A stretch of 64,000 nucleotides of DNA from CALBPI01 sp038524795 (GCA_038524795.1 JBCBIJ010000011.1:1-64000), one strand, 5' to 3'. Positions 8,693 through 17,673 are shown, counted from the stretch's first letter. Numbers and translations are program-made. The notes: generated from the letters alone by a model not told the origin.

Positions 8693-9634
8693 TCAGCCGA
8701 GCGTCAAGCCGTGCCGGGCGCCCGCCAAGCGGTTTGCCCAGGGCATGGCCATCGCATCGATCGCGAGCTCCGGGTTGTAAGTGCCTGGAAGCCTTGCGAT
8801 CAGCCGGTTCAAGCCGTCTAGATAGCAAAAGGCATCACGGGTGTCCACGACATAACGTTGGAAATCCGACGCAGCGCTCAGTTTGGGCGACATTCGTGCG
8901 TAAACGAGCCCCATCGTGACTCGACGCAGTGCGGCCAGTACGTCCTCGTGCGGCAGTTTGCGCCACTGTGCCGCGACCTCGAGCGCGCTGCGTTGGCTGG
9001 CCATCATTGCGGCCACGTCGTCGTGAATCTGCCGCGCCAGGGCCAAGCCGTCCCCCTGGGCAAGCTCTAGTGCGCGAAACGGCGCCCCATCGGCCAGCGC
9101 CAGTGATGCGGCGGCGTCTTCTTCAGATAAACCCTGTTCTGCAAGCCACGCCACTGCGGCCGAGCGGGCCGGCGGATGCGTCTGGTAGCGCGTGGTTCGG
9201 CTCAGAATCGTCGCAGGGAGTCGACCGCGGCCATCCACCACAAGCACGAGCAGGCTGTCCGCGGTCGGCTCTTCCAGCGTTTTGAGCAGGCTGTTCGCGG
9301 CGGCGGTCGTCATGCTGTCGGCGGGCTCAATGAGCGCAGCCTTGCCCTGGTTGCCGTGGGCACTGAGCGCGAGTGCTGCGGTCAGGCCTCTAATCTGGTC
9401 GACCGCGATCTGGCGCTTGTCCTCCTCGGGGCGCACGACGTGCAGGTCCGGGTGCTGGTGGGCGGGCGATTCGGCACTCGCGTCCAGCGAAACACCCAGG
9501 AACCGACCCAGAAGTTGTGTCGCCAACGCGCGCTTGCCCATGCCGGGCGGGCCCGCGAGCATCACGGCATGAGTCAGCGCGCCGTCGTCCACACGCTGGA
9601 ACAAATGCTGCTTTAATTCCTCAAGCCAAAACAT
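8693..9634 (-). CDS. holB: DNA polymerase III delta' subunit
   Basis: Clamp-loader subunit that helps open the beta clamp. Residues 25-35 give LAGPPGMGKRAL (P-loop like), followed by HPDLHVV, DQIRGL and a sensor region ANSLLKTLEEP, the family hallmark. The usual zinc-module cysteines are missing: the only Cys is C273 near the C-terminus. The SRC motif carrying the arginine finger reads SRT (TILSRTTRYQ). Length (313) is normal. It lies between tmk and pilZ with short gaps, an arrangement conserved in gammaproteobacteria. Confidence 0.93.
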   Translation of the reverse strand: MFWLEELKQHLFQRVDDGALTHAVMLAGPPGMGKRALATQLLGRFLGVSLDASAESPAHQHPDLHVVRPEEDKRQIAVDQIRGLTAALALSAHGNQGKAALIEPADSMTTAAANSLLKTLEEPTADSLLVLVVDGRGRLPATILSRTTRYQTHPPARSAAVAWLAEQGLSEEDAAASLALADGAPFRALELAQGDGLALARQIHDDVAAMMASQRSALEVAAQWRKLPHEDVLAALRRVTMGLVYARMSPKLSAASDFQRYVVDTRDAFCYLDGLNRLIARLPGTYNPELAIDAMAMPWANRLAGARHGLTLG

Positions 9635-9661
9635 GGGGTTATTTACTATTTCTCATATCAT

Positions 9662-10309
9662 TTATGAGTTCTGGGGAGCCATGAGCTCGTCAACCAGGCG
9701 CGCCAGATCTGCCCGCAGCGCCTCAAGATTTCCATCCGTAGAGACGACGCGATAGCGCTTTGGGTCCGATTCGGCCAGCGCCAGATAACCTTTCTCGGCG
9801 CGCTCAAAAAAACTGCCAGGCTCACGTTCGATCCGATCGGGGCCGCCGGCTCGGCCTTCGAGTCGTGCGGCAACGGTTTCCGCGTGGGCGGTGAGCAGCA
9901 GCGTTGTGTCGGGCCAGAGATCCCCGTGCACCCACTCAGCAAGCTCGTAGATGCGGCGCAGGGGCAATCCGCGTGCGTGGCCCTGGTAGGCCAGTGTCGC
10001 GTCGGTAAAGCGGTCGCACAGCACCCAGTGGCCACGCTCCAGGGCGGGCCGGATGACATGCGCAACGCTTTGCGCTCGGGCGGCAAACATCAGCAGCAGC
10101 TCTGCGGTGTCCGTGACCGACTCTTCTGCGCCTGCACCGAGCACAAGCCCGCGAATGGCCTCAGCCAGCGGCGTTCCCCCGGGTTCGCGTGTACGCAGCG
10201 TTACGATGCCGCGATCCGCGAGCAGCGCTTCGAGCATACCAATAGCGGTGGTCTTGCCGACGCCTTCGACACCCTCTACCGAGAGAAACACGCCGCGTTC
10301 ATTGCTCAT
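9662..10309 (-). CDS. tmk: Thymidylate kinase
   Basis: Phosphorylates dTMP to dTDP with ATP. Evidence: P-loop EGVEGVGKTT at residues 13-22, LRTREPGGTPLAEAIR (the substrate-binding Arg region), DRFTDATLAYQG and a LID segment RAGGPDRIE. Length of 215 is typical. The start overlaps the mltG stop by 4 nt (ATGA arrangement), so translation is probably coupled within the pabC-mltG-tmk-holB unit. Confidence 0.96.
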   Translation of the reverse strand: MSNERGVFLSVEGVEGVGKTTAIGMLEALLADRGIVTLRTREPGGTPLAEAIRGLVLGAGAEESVTDTAELLLMFAARAQSVAHVIRPALERGHWVLCDRFTDATLAYQGHARGLPLRRIYELAEWVHGDLWPDTTLLLTAHAETVAARLEGRAGGPDRIEREPGSFFERAEKGYLALAESDPKRYRVVSTDGNLEALRADLARLVDELMAPQNS

Positions 10310-11370
10310 GGCCGCTGCCTCAGTTTGGCCAAGTAGCGCTGCACAGCTTCGTTGTGCTCCTCAAGCGTCGTGGAAAAGTAATGGCTGCCGTCAGGGTCGC
10401 CCGTCGCAACGAAAAACAGCGCCTCGCCCTCGAACGGCGCCAGTGCGGCTTCAATGGAGGCACGTGCGGGCAGCGCAATCGGCGTGGGCGGCAGGCCATC
10501 GATCCGGTAAGTGTTGTAGGCCGTGGTCTCGCGCAGGTCGCGGCGACGAATGTTGCCGTCGTAGTCCAGACCCATGCCGTAGATGACGGTGGGATCGGTT
10601 TCAAGCCGCATGCCGCGTGCCAGGCGGCGGCTGAATACGCCCGCGATGTGTCCGCGCTCGCTGTCGAGCGCCGTTTCCTTTTCGATAATCGACGCGAGCG
10701 TAAGCGCGGCGTAAGCGCTCTCGAGTTGCCCGCCCTCGCCAGCCTCTGCCCAGGCCGCGTCCAGCGCCTCGTTCATGGCGCCGTGCGCCTGCGCGAGCAA
10801 GGCACTTGCGGCAGTGCCACGCGCAAAGCGATAGGTGTCCGGATACAGCCAGCCCTCGATGGACTCACTCTCGATGTCGAGCCGCGATGCGAGTACACGA
10901 TGCGTGTCTGGTTCGAGCCATGGTGTCCCGTCGGCGCGCGTTGCGAGTGTGATGTCGAGGTCGTCGCGGACTGCCTCATGCTTGAGAATGGCCGCCAGGG
11001 CTTCTGCCGCGGTCCAGCCCTCGATCAGCGTCACGCGTTCGAGCTTGACGTCGCCAGCGATAAACGTGGCCACCATTTGTCGCGGCGTCGTGCCTGGCTC
11101 GAGAATATAGTCGCCCGCCTTAATCTGGCCACCTGACTCGTTGAGCCGCGCGTCAATGAGCAGCCAGTGCCCCGAGTCTGTGATGCCCTGCCCCACAAGC
11201 TCGTCGACGACGGCGCGCATTGTGGCCCCCGCCGGAATCGTAAACTCAGTCGCCGCGTCGATGGCCAACGGGCTGTCCAGATAGGTCTGCATCCGCTGCC
11301 AGGACACACCGGCCGCCAACGCGCCGACAACGAGCAATCCCAGGGCAACGAAAACCAGGCGCCGCATCAT
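10306..11370 (-). CDS. mltG: Endolytic murein transglycosylase MltG
   Basis: Inner-membrane lytic transglycosylase that cuts nascent glycan strands and limits their length. One N-terminal helix (residues 4-22) is followed by a LysM-like segment (FTIPAGATMRAVVDELVGQG) and the YceG catalytic domain with SIEGWLYPDTYRFARG, ASIIEKETALDSE (catalytic Glu in IIEKE), LETDPTVIYGMG and YNTYRIDGLPPTPI. Length of 354 is normal. Its ATG overlaps the pabC stop and its end overlaps tmk by 4 nt. Confidence 0.95.
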   Translation of the reverse strand: MMRRLVFVALGLLVVGALAAGVSWQRMQTYLDSPLAIDAATEFTIPAGATMRAVVDELVGQGITDSGHWLLIDARLNESGGQIKAGDYILEPGTTPRQMVATFIAGDVKLERVTLIEGWTAAEALAAILKHEAVRDDLDITLATRADGTPWLEPDTHRVLASRLDIESESIEGWLYPDTYRFARGTAASALLAQAHGAMNEALDAAWAEAGEGGQLESAYAALTLASIIEKETALDSERGHIAGVFSRRLARGMRLETDPTVIYGMGLDYDGNIRRRDLRETTAYNTYRIDGLPPTPIALPARASIEAALAPFEGEALFFVATGDPDGSHYFSTTLEEHNEAVQRYLAKLRQRP

Positions 11371-12152
11371 TGGGACGCCGCCTCGAGTGCCCTGCGCAGC
11401 GCATCAGCCACGGGCGTGCTCGCCGGCAATGCACGGCCATCGGCGTGCGCCAGTGAGACCACGCCGCGCAATGCGTTGGTCACGAAAACCTCCGAGGCGC
11501 GATGCAAAGCACCGCGCGACACGCGGCCGGTAATAACGCGGGTCGAATCGCACACGAAACGACGCATGACGCCGGCGACACCGGCCCGCGATAGATCAGG
11601 AGTAAGGATTTGCTGGCCGACGACGACAAACACATTGCTCATGATACCGCAGGCCAGGTCGCCGACTGCGTTGCACATGAGCCCTTCATGCGCCTCACGC
11701 GGCAGCCCCATCCGCGCCAGTACCTGAGGCAGACGATTGAGATGCTTCACGCCCGCCAACGCGCCTGCGTCGGGCAAGCTTGTGTCGCTGACAACGGCGC
11801 GCCAGCGCTCGGGCATCTCGCCGAGTTCGCCCGATGAGAGGATGCCCGTAGGCACTGCGTGCCGCGATGGTGCGTAGCCTCGTGCGCCTGCGCCACGTGT
11901 CACGATGAGCTTGATCCAGTCGGCGTCCGCATGCCGCATCGCGTATGCGGTCAGCTCGCGGCGCACGGCGGTACGCGTGACCCCCTGCATACCCAGTGCG
12001 TCGCAGCCGGTCTCCAGCCGATCGAGATGCTGTTCGAGAAACCGGAGTCGTCCGTTGTCGAGCCTCAACGTCTCGAACAGACCGTCGCCGTAGGCCACGC
12101 CACGGTCGTCGAGCGCGAGTGCGCCTGGGCGATTCGCGCTTAGCCAGCGCAT
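11367..12152 (-). CDS. pabC: Aminodeoxychorismate lyase (class IV PLP enzyme)
   Basis: Releases pyruvate from 4-amino-4-deoxychorismate to give p-aminobenzoate for folate. The class IV fold is clear: GVAYGDGLFETLR at residue 18, the PLP lysine in VKHLNRLPQVLA, and SNVFVVVGQQILTPDLSRAGVAGVMRRF. The Glu that normally contacts the PLP pyridine nitrogen (GxVxEgxxSN) is Cys here (GDLACGIMSN); I checked the codon, tgc. It overlaps pabB by 13 nt upstream and mltG downstream. The pabB-pabC pairing supports the name over D-amino-acid aminotransferase, though the Cys leaves activity open. Confidence 0.88.
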   Translation of the reverse strand: MRWLSANRPGALALDDRGVAYGDGLFETLRLDNGRLRFLEQHLDRLETGCDALGMQGVTRTAVRRELTAYAMRHADADWIKLIVTRGAGARGYAPSRHAVPTGILSSGELGEMPERWRAVVSDTSLPDAGALAGVKHLNRLPQVLARMGLPREAHEGLMCNAVGDLACGIMSNVFVVVGQQILTPDLSRAGVAGVMRRFVCDSTRVITGRVSRGALHRASEVFVTNALRGVVSLAHADGRALPASTPVADALRRALEAASQ

Positions 12153-13510
12153 GATGCAGCGTGCACGGCGCGCAACAAACCGCGCGCCTTGGCGCGGGTC
12201 TCGTCAAGTTCATGCTCAGGGTCGGAGTCTGCAACGATGCCGGCGCCTGCGCTTAGCGACAGCTCCCCGCCCGCCAGGGACAAGGTGCGGATGAGGATGT
12301 TGAGATCCATGCTGCCGTCACGATTCAGGTAGCCCAGCGACCCCGTGTAAGCGCCGCGCGATCGCTGTTCAAGTTCGGCGATGAGCGCCATGCAGCGGAC
12401 CTTGGGACAGCCCGTGATCGTGCCCCCTGGAAACACGGCGCGGATGATATCGCCGGGTAACACACCGTCGGCGAGTTCGCCCCGAATGTTGGACACGATG
12501 TGGTGAACAAAGGCGTAGCTCTCGATGACCATGTACTCGTCGACGGTCACGCTGCCCGCCCGACACACCCGGCCCAGGTCATTGCGCTCGAGATCAATGA
12601 GCATGACGTGCTCGGCCTGTTCCTTCGGGTGGTCTTTAAGCTCTTCGAGCAGGCGCTGGTCTTCGGCATCGGTCGCACCACGGGGTCGCGTTCCGGCGAT
12701 CGGCCGGGTGGCAACGACAGTGCCGTCGCTGTGCACGAGCCGCTCCGGTGACGAGGACGCAACCGTGAGTCCCGGCAGCCTGGCCAGCGCCGAAAATGGC
12801 GCCGGGTTTGCCGTGTTCAGGGCCTGGAAGAGCGTACTCGCGGCCTCGGGTGGACACGGCGCAGACCAGCGTCGCGACAGATTGGCCTGGTAGATGTCGC
12901 CGCGCGAGATGGCTTCGAGTGCGGCTTGCACCGCCGTGGTAAACGCCCTGCCGTCCGGTTCCGACAGTGTCTCGGGGATGATCGGATCGCAGTCATCGAC
13001 GCTGGCACGCGGCGCGACACAGTCGCCGACGATGGCGCCGACGTCCTGTCCGGGCTCTCCCAGAACCACAGCTTCGGGAGCCTCACCGCGGCGCACGGCA
13101 ATGGCGGCGCGCACGCGCATCGCGCAGGCGACCGGCTCGCCGTGCGGCAGTGGCAGAGACAGGCTCGGTTCAATTTGTTGGGCGAGCTCGTATCCAAGAT
13201 AGAGAAACCAGCCGCCAAAAAAAGGCCAGGAAGCCGCCTCAACGCCCGCCACTTGGTCTTGCCGGAACCAGTCGTTCAAGGCATCCAGGAAATCGTCACC
13301 GCGCGGGGTCGGCGCTGTGCCTTCGTGGCGCAGGCGCAGTCGTCCCTGCTCGGCAACGAGCGTGAGTGCGCCATCAGGTGCATAGAACAGGATGTCGAAA
13401 CCGTCCCCGCGGCCGTCGGCTGGGACGCTCTTCAGCAGGAAGGGATAGCGCTCTGGACGGCGAGCCGCCAGCGCGTCCAGATCGGGCACTGAGGCCAGCG
13501 AGACGATCAC
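12140..13510 (-). CDS. pabB: Aminodeoxychorismate synthase component I
   Basis: Chorismate-utilising enzyme that, with a PabA glutaminase, forms aminodeoxychorismate. The C-terminal domain shows AISRGDIYQANLSRRW, SSSPERLV, VATRPIAGTRPRG, DHPKEQAEHVMLIDLERNDLGRV, FPGGTITGCPKVR and YTGSLGYL, and ends with ELSLSAGAGIVADSDPEHELDET. The PIAGT motif is the PabB form. I set the start at a GTG (13510) 34 nt after fabF, with a GAAGG-like site about 10 nt upstream, giving 456 residues (family about 453). A longer frame would run into fabF. pabA is not in the window. Confidence 0.9.
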   Translation of the reverse strand: MIVSLASVPDLDALAARRPERYPFLLKSVPADGRGDGFDILFYAPDGALTLVAEQGRLRLRHEGTAPTPRGDDFLDALNDWFRQDQVAGVEAASWPFFGGWFLYLGYELAQQIEPSLSLPLPHGEPVACAMRVRAAIAVRRGEAPEAVVLGEPGQDVGAIVGDCVAPRASVDDCDPIIPETLSEPDGRAFTTAVQAALEAISRGDIYQANLSRRWSAPCPPEAASTLFQALNTANPAPFSALARLPGLTVASSSPERLVHSDGTVVATRPIAGTRPRGATDAEDQRLLEELKDHPKEQAEHVMLIDLERNDLGRVCRAGSVTVDEYMVIESYAFVHHIVSNIRGELADGVLPGDIIRAVFPGGTITGCPKVRCMALIAELEQRSRGAYTGSLGYLNRDGSMDLNILIRTLSLAGGELSLSAGAGIVADSDPEHELDETRAKARGLLRAVHAASCAG

Positions 13511-13544
13511 CGTTGCGGCGCCTTCGGGGCTGCGCCGGTGGCGC

Positions 13545-14792
13545 TCAGAGTGACGTGAAGACGAGCGTGCCGTTGGTGCCGCCAAACCCGAACGAGTTGG
13601 AAGCCACAGCGCCGAGCTTGGCATCACGAGCCGTATTGGGCACGTAGTCCAGATCACACTGTGGGTCGGGAGTGTCGAGGTTCATCGTCGGCGGGATGAC
13701 CTGGTCACGCAGCGCCATGATGGAGAAGATGGCCTCGACCGCGCCGGCGGCGCCGAGCAGGTGGCCCGTCGTCGATTTGGTGGCGCTGACCGCAATCGTG
13801 CTCGCGTGGTCGCCGAAGGCGCCCTTGACGGCCACGGTCTCGGCGACGTCGCCGGCAATCGTCGAGGTGGCGTGTGCGTTCAGATAGTCGATATCGGAGG
13901 GGTTGAGGCCCGCATCGCGGACGGCGTTCTCCATGCTGCGCCGCGCGCCACCGCCGTCCTCGGGGGGTGATGTGATGTGGTAGGCATCGCCACTCATGCC
14001 GAAGCCCGCGAGCTCGGCGTAGATCGACGCGCCACGCGCCTTTGCGTGCTCATACTCCTCGAGCATGAGCGCACCGGCCCCGTCGCCGAGCACAAACCCG
14101 TCGCGGTCCGCGTCGAAGGGTCGACTGGCCCGCTGCGGATCGTCATTACGCGTTGACAATGCACGGGCCGAGCAGAATCCGCCCAGACCCAACGGTGTCG
14201 TCGCGTATTCGGCGCCGCCCGCGAGCATGACGTCTGCATCACCATAGGCAATCGTGCGTGCAGCCAGCCCCAGCGCGTGTGTGGACGTCGTGCAAGCGGT
14301 CACCACAGACAAGTTCGGGCCCGTCATGCCGTGCATGATGCTGATGTGGCCCGAGATCATGTTGATGATGCTGCCGGGCACAAAAAACGGTGAGATCTTG
14401 CGGGGGTTGGCGTCGGCGTCGAGGTACTTTTTGTAGTTGCCCTCAATGGTGCCGATGCCACCGATACCTGCGCCCATGAGCACGCCCATACGGTGTGCGT
14501 TGTCCTCGCGGACCTCGATCCCGCTGTCGGCGATTGCCTGGTTGCAGGCCACGATGCCGTACTGAATGAACTGGTCGACCTTGCGCGCTTCCTTGGGTGG
14601 AATACCGCCCTCAGCTGCGTCGAAGCCCTGCACACAGCCGCCAAAGCGCGTCGTAAACGCGCTGACGTCAAAGGCTTCGATGGGGCGAACGCCCGACACG
14701 CCTGAGACCACGTTGTCCCAGGCTGTTTTTAAGTCATTGCCGACGGGCGAGATGATGCCCATGCCGGTGACGACGACACGACGCTTGCTCAT
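13545..14792 (-). CDS. fabF: 3-oxoacyl-[acyl-carrier-protein] synthase II
   Basis: Condensing enzyme of fatty-acid elongation. It has the catalytic triad of the KAS II type: Cys in VTACTTSTHALGLA, His in NAHATSTIAGD, and His in TKSTTGHLLGAAGAVEA. Length of 415 is standard, and the N-terminus RRVVVTGMGIISPVGND is typical. It lies 60 nt downstream of acpP and is the usual partner in fabD-fabG-acpP-fabF. Confidence 0.97.
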   Translation of the reverse strand: MSKRRVVVTGMGIISPVGNDLKTAWDNVVSGVSGVRPIEAFDVSAFTTRFGGCVQGFDAAEGGIPPKEARKVDQFIQYGIVACNQAIADSGIEVREDNAHRMGVLMGAGIGGIGTIEGNYKKYLDADANPRKISPFFVPGSIINMISGHISIMHGMTGPNLSVVTACTTSTHALGLAARTIAYGDADVMLAGGAEYATTPLGLGGFCSARALSTRNDDPQRASRPFDADRDGFVLGDGAGALMLEEYEHAKARGASIYAELAGFGMSGDAYHITSPPEDGGGARRSMENAVRDAGLNPSDIDYLNAHATSTIAGDVAETVAVKGAFGDHASTIAVSATKSTTGHLLGAAGAVEAIFSIMALRDQVIPPTMNLDTPDPQCDLDYVPNTARDAKLGAVASNSFGFGGTNGTLVFTSL

Positions 14793-14852
14793 GACAGGTT
14801 CCGGGTGTGCTGCACGGGCAGCAGGCGCTGCGCGGGCGCGGTGCCCGCGAGA

Positions 14853-15092
14853 TCAGTCGCCGCTGCGGTTCTTGACGTAGTCGATCGCCTGCTGGACCGT
14901 CGTGATCTTCTCGGCGTCTTCGTCAGGAATCTCGGTCTCGAATTCTTCTTCGAGTGCCATAACCAGCTCGACCGTGTCGAGGGAGTCGGCACCCAGGTCG
15001 TCGACGAACGAAGCTTCGTTGGTGACCTCTTCTTCTTTTACACCGAGCTGTTCTGCAACGATGCCCTTGACCTTGTCTTCAATGCTGCTCAT
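14853..15092 (-). CDS. acpP: Acyl carrier protein
   Basis: Small acidic protein (79 residues) that carries acyl chains on a 4'-phosphopantetheine attached to Ser37 in GADSLDTVELVMALEEEF. The sequence is almost invariant among gammaproteobacteria (VKGIVAEQLGV at the N-terminus, TTVQQAIDYV at the end). A consensus TATAAT lies about 110 nt upstream on the minus strand, suggesting its own strong promoter in addition to read-through from fabG. Confidence 0.98.
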   Translation of the reverse strand: MSSIEDKVKGIVAEQLGVKEEEVTNEASFVDDLGADSLDTVELVMALEEEFETEIPDEDAEKITTVQQAIDYVKNRSGD

Positions 15093-15200
15093 TGGATCGA
15101 GTCCCTCTGGAGTTCCACTGTGGGTTCCACTTACTTACGTGACTAAAAGTGCTTCAGCCGCTGAACAGTGTCCGGGCCTGAGACCCCGCGGCAGCACGCG

Positions 15201-15206
15201 ATTATA
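15201..15206 (-). promoter_or_regulatory. Candidate -10 element of acpP
   Basis: A perfect TATAAT on the minus strand, 109 nt before the acpP ATG. The -35 region at 17 nt spacing is poor (CCACGG), so the element would depend on the strong -10 or on an activator. The 246-nt fabG-acpP gap also holds a 7-bp GC hairpin (15215-15221 with 15233-15239) just upstream of it. Confidence 0.5.
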
Positions 15207-15338
15207 CAAAATCAGGCGGCGGACCGTGGCCACGCCGCCTTGCGCGGCGCGTATTGTAGGGTAAAGCGGCCCCGTCCGCCAGCCTTCGGCGGCTCAAAAA
15301 AATGCTTTGGAATCAGTATTTTGTGGCACCCAGCCCGA

Positions 15339-16091
15339 TCAAGCCATGATCATGCCGCCGTTCACATGGAGGGTCTCCCCCGTGATGTAGGCCCCTGCAT
15401 CGCTGGCCAGGTACACCGCGCAATGCGCGATGTCGGCCGGCCGGCCCAGTGACTCGAGCGGTACCTGCGACAACATCGCCTCGCGCTGCGCCTCGTCGAG
15501 CGCGTCCGTCATGTCGGTTTCAATGAAGCCCGGAGCGATCACATTGCTCGTAATGCCTCGCGAACCGAGTTCGCGGGCCACTGACTTGGAGAACCCCACC
15601 AGACCGGCTTTGGCGGCTGCGTAGTTCGCCTGGCCGGCATTGCCCATGGTCCCCACAACCGACGAGATCGAGATGATGCGCCCAAAGCGCTTCTTCATCA
15701 TGCCGCGGACCAGACCTTTGGTGAGCCGGAACACGCCCGACAGATTCGTGGCAATCACGGCGTCCCACTCATCGTCCTTCATGCGCATAAGCAGGTTGTC
15801 TCGGGTGATACCCGCATTGTTCACGAGTACGTCGGGCGGGCTGCCCTTGAGCGCGCCGATGAGCGCCGCCACAGAGTCGGGACTCGAGATATCGAGTACC
15901 TGCCCCGTACCGCGTTCGCCGAGTCGCTCGCCGATCGCGGCGGCGCCCGCTTCGCTGGTTGCGGTGCCTATGACTTCGGCACCCGCATCAGCCATCGCAT
16001 CAGCAATGGCGGCGCCAATACCGCGAGACGCGCCCGTGACGAGCGCGGTGCGCCCGGCCAGCGCCGTGTCGCTAAAAAGATGTGCCGTCAT
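15339..16091 (-). CDS. fabG: 3-oxoacyl-[acyl-carrier-protein] reductase
   Basis: NADPH-dependent short-chain dehydrogenase of fatty-acid synthesis. It shows the cofactor motif TGASRGIGAAIA (residues 19-30), NNAGITRDNLLMRMKDDEW, catalytic SISSVVG and YAAAKAGLVGFSKS (Tyr and Lys), then NVIAPGFIETDMT and ETLHVNGGMIM. Length (250) and position between fabD and acpP are those of FabG. It starts 3 nt after the fabD stop. Confidence 0.97.
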   Translation of the reverse strand: MTAHLFSDTALAGRTALVTGASRGIGAAIADAMADAGAEVIGTATSEAGAAAIGERLGERGTGQVLDISSPDSVAALIGALKGSPPDVLVNNAGITRDNLLMRMKDDEWDAVIATNLSGVFRLTKGLVRGMMKKRFGRIISISSVVGTMGNAGQANYAAAKAGLVGFSKSVARELGSRGITSNVIAPGFIETDMTDALDEAQREAMLSQVPLESLGRPADIAHCAVYLASDAGAYITGETLHVNGGMIMA

Positions 16092-16094
16092 GTT

Positions 16095-17015
16095 CTACGC
16101 CCCTCCCAGTGCTGCATCGAAGCCTGCGGGCGTTTCGAGAAACCCGGTCGCCACGCTGCGATCGATGCGTTTTTGCAGTCCGCTGAGCACTTTGCCCGGG
16201 CCGCATTCGATGATCTGCGATACGCCTTCCGACGCAAACGCCTGCATGGTCTCCGTCCAGCGCACCGGGCTGTGCAGCTGGCGCACCAGTGCGTCGCGAA
16301 TGGCGGCCGGATCACGGGTCTTTTCGACATCGACATTGTTGACGATGTCGATGTTCGGCGCGGCAATGTCGATGCCGGCCAGCGTTTCCGCGAGTCGTTC
16401 GGCCGCTGGCCGCATCAACGCGCAGTGCGAGGGCACACTGACAGGCAACGGCAAAGCGCGTTTGGCACCCGCCGCCTTGCAGGCCTCGATAGCCGCATCG
16501 ACCGCGGTCTTGTCGCCGGCGATCACAACCTGTCCCGGCGCGTTGAAGTTGACGGCTTCGACAACGCCGTCTCCGACGCCCCCACAAGCCGCAATGACGG
16601 TGTCGTCATCGAGACCCAGAACGGCTGCCATGCCACCGCTGCCTGCGGGTACTGCTTCCTGCATATAGCGGCCGCGCGTGGCAACGAGGCTTACGGCGTC
16701 TGCCAGTTCGATCGCACCCGCCGCTACCAGCGCCGAGTACTCACCCAGGCTATGTCCCGCCAGTAGTACCGGCGCCCCTCCGCCAGCTTCCAGCCAAACC
16801 CGCCAGAGTGCGATGCTGGCGGTGAGCAACGCCGGCTGCGTCACCTCGGTTTCCGAGAGTCGACCATCGGGGTCGTCCTGGCAGAGCGCCCAAAGGTCGT
16901 AGCCCAGCGCGGCCGATGCGGTCGCAAACGTGTCACCAACGATGGACGAGCGCGCCGCCATGTCGGCCAACATGCCAACCGACTGCGAACCCTGCCCGGG
17001 AAATACAAAAGCCAT
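16095..17015 (-). CDS. fabD: Malonyl-CoA-ACP transacylase
   Basis: Transfers malonyl from CoA to ACP. Motifs: FVFPGQGSQSVGML at the N-terminus, AGHSLGEYSALVAAG with the nucleophile Ser, the Arg in VATRGRYMQEAV, and VPSHCALMRPA with the catalytic His. The ATG at 17015 gives 306 residues; an in-frame GTG at 17021 would add two. Neither has a clear ribosome-binding site. fabH, plsX and rpmF, which often precede fabD, are absent; rrtA takes their place 37 nt upstream. Confidence 0.96.
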   Translation of the reverse strand: MAFVFPGQGSQSVGMLADMAARSSIVGDTFATASAALGYDLWALCQDDPDGRLSETEVTQPALLTASIALWRVWLEAGGGAPVLLAGHSLGEYSALVAAGAIELADAVSLVATRGRYMQEAVPAGSGGMAAVLGLDDDTVIAACGGVGDGVVEAVNFNAPGQVVIAGDKTAVDAAIEACKAAGAKRALPLPVSVPSHCALMRPAAERLAETLAGIDIAAPNIDIVNNVDVEKTRDPAAIRDALVRQLHSPVRWTETMQAFASEGVSQIIECGPGKVLSGLQKRIDRSVATGFLETPAGFDAALGGA

Positions 17016-17058
17016 ACTCACGAGAACGTACCGTCGCGCTGTTCAGAAACGGTCGCAA

Positions 17059-17673
17059 TCATGTCACAGATGGGCGAGTCGAAAAACGCTGCCACGCGAG
17101 AGTGCCTGCGGCGAGTGCGCCGCCGGCAACAGCCCCGTAGAGGTGCGCCTCGGTAATGACCGGTGCCCCGATGAGCGTCTCGCTGCCCGAAACGGCTCCG
17201 GCCCAGGATTCATAAAGCAGCTTGGCTGCGAGTCCCACCAGCAGAATGCTCGACTCGACCTTGTGGGTGCCAAGACGCAGCATCGCGCCGTAGGCGACTA
17301 GCCCGTGGATGACGCCAGATGCCCCAACGTAACGGACCAGTTGCGGTTCAAGCCGGTACAGCGTGAGCGAAATGACCAGCGCGATGGCGCAGTAGACGAA
17401 CCACCAGCCTGGCGTGGTGGTGGCGGCGCCGACGAGTGCGAGTACAAGGCACAAGGCGATCATATTCATAACCGCGTGCGCAATGTTCAGGTGCACCAAG
17501 TGTGCCGTGAGCAGGCGCCACCACTGATGTCGCTCGAAGGCATTTCGATCAAACCCAAGGACGTCCGGCAGCAACAGGTGCAGCACGCTGGCAAGCACAA
17601 TGACGGCCACGATCGGCAGAAGTCTGATCACTCCGTGACTCGTGTCCTTGCTCGTTGTCGACGTTTCTGTCAC
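17059..17673 (-). CDS. rrtA: Rhombosortase (rhomboid-family intramembrane serine protease)
   Basis: A 204-residue polytopic membrane protein with about six helices. The rhomboid catalytic pair is visible as GASG (Ser119 in YVGASGVIHGLVAYGA) and His177 in EAHLYGAVAGG. The short form with HQWWRLLTAHLVHLNIAHAVMN is the rhombosortase subfamily, which trims GlyGly-CTERM proteins exported by type II secretion. It is divergent from gspG across 126 nt and upstream of fabD on the same strand. No GlyGly-CTERM substrate is encoded in the window. Confidence 0.85.
   Translation of the reverse strand: MTETSTTSKDTSHGVIRLLPIVAVIVLASVLHLLLPDVLGFDRNAFERHQWWRLLTAHLVHLNIAHAVMNMIALCLVLALVGAATTTPGWWFVYCAIALVISLTLYRLEPQLVRYVGASGVIHGLVAYGAMLRLGTHKVESSILLVGLAAKLLYESWAGAVSGSETLIGAPVITEAHLYGAVAGGALAAGTLAWQRFSTRPSVT

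Noticed and set aside
12140..13657. Longer PabB beginning inside fabF
   Set aside because: The extra 49 residues are unlike PabB and overlap the fabF 3' end. The GTG at 13510 gives the family length.
15281..15310. Intrinsic terminator between fabG and acpP
   Set aside because: The CCGCC/GGCGG hairpin is followed by As on the plus strand. On the minus strand, where the genes lie, the T-run precedes the stem, so it is in the wrong order.
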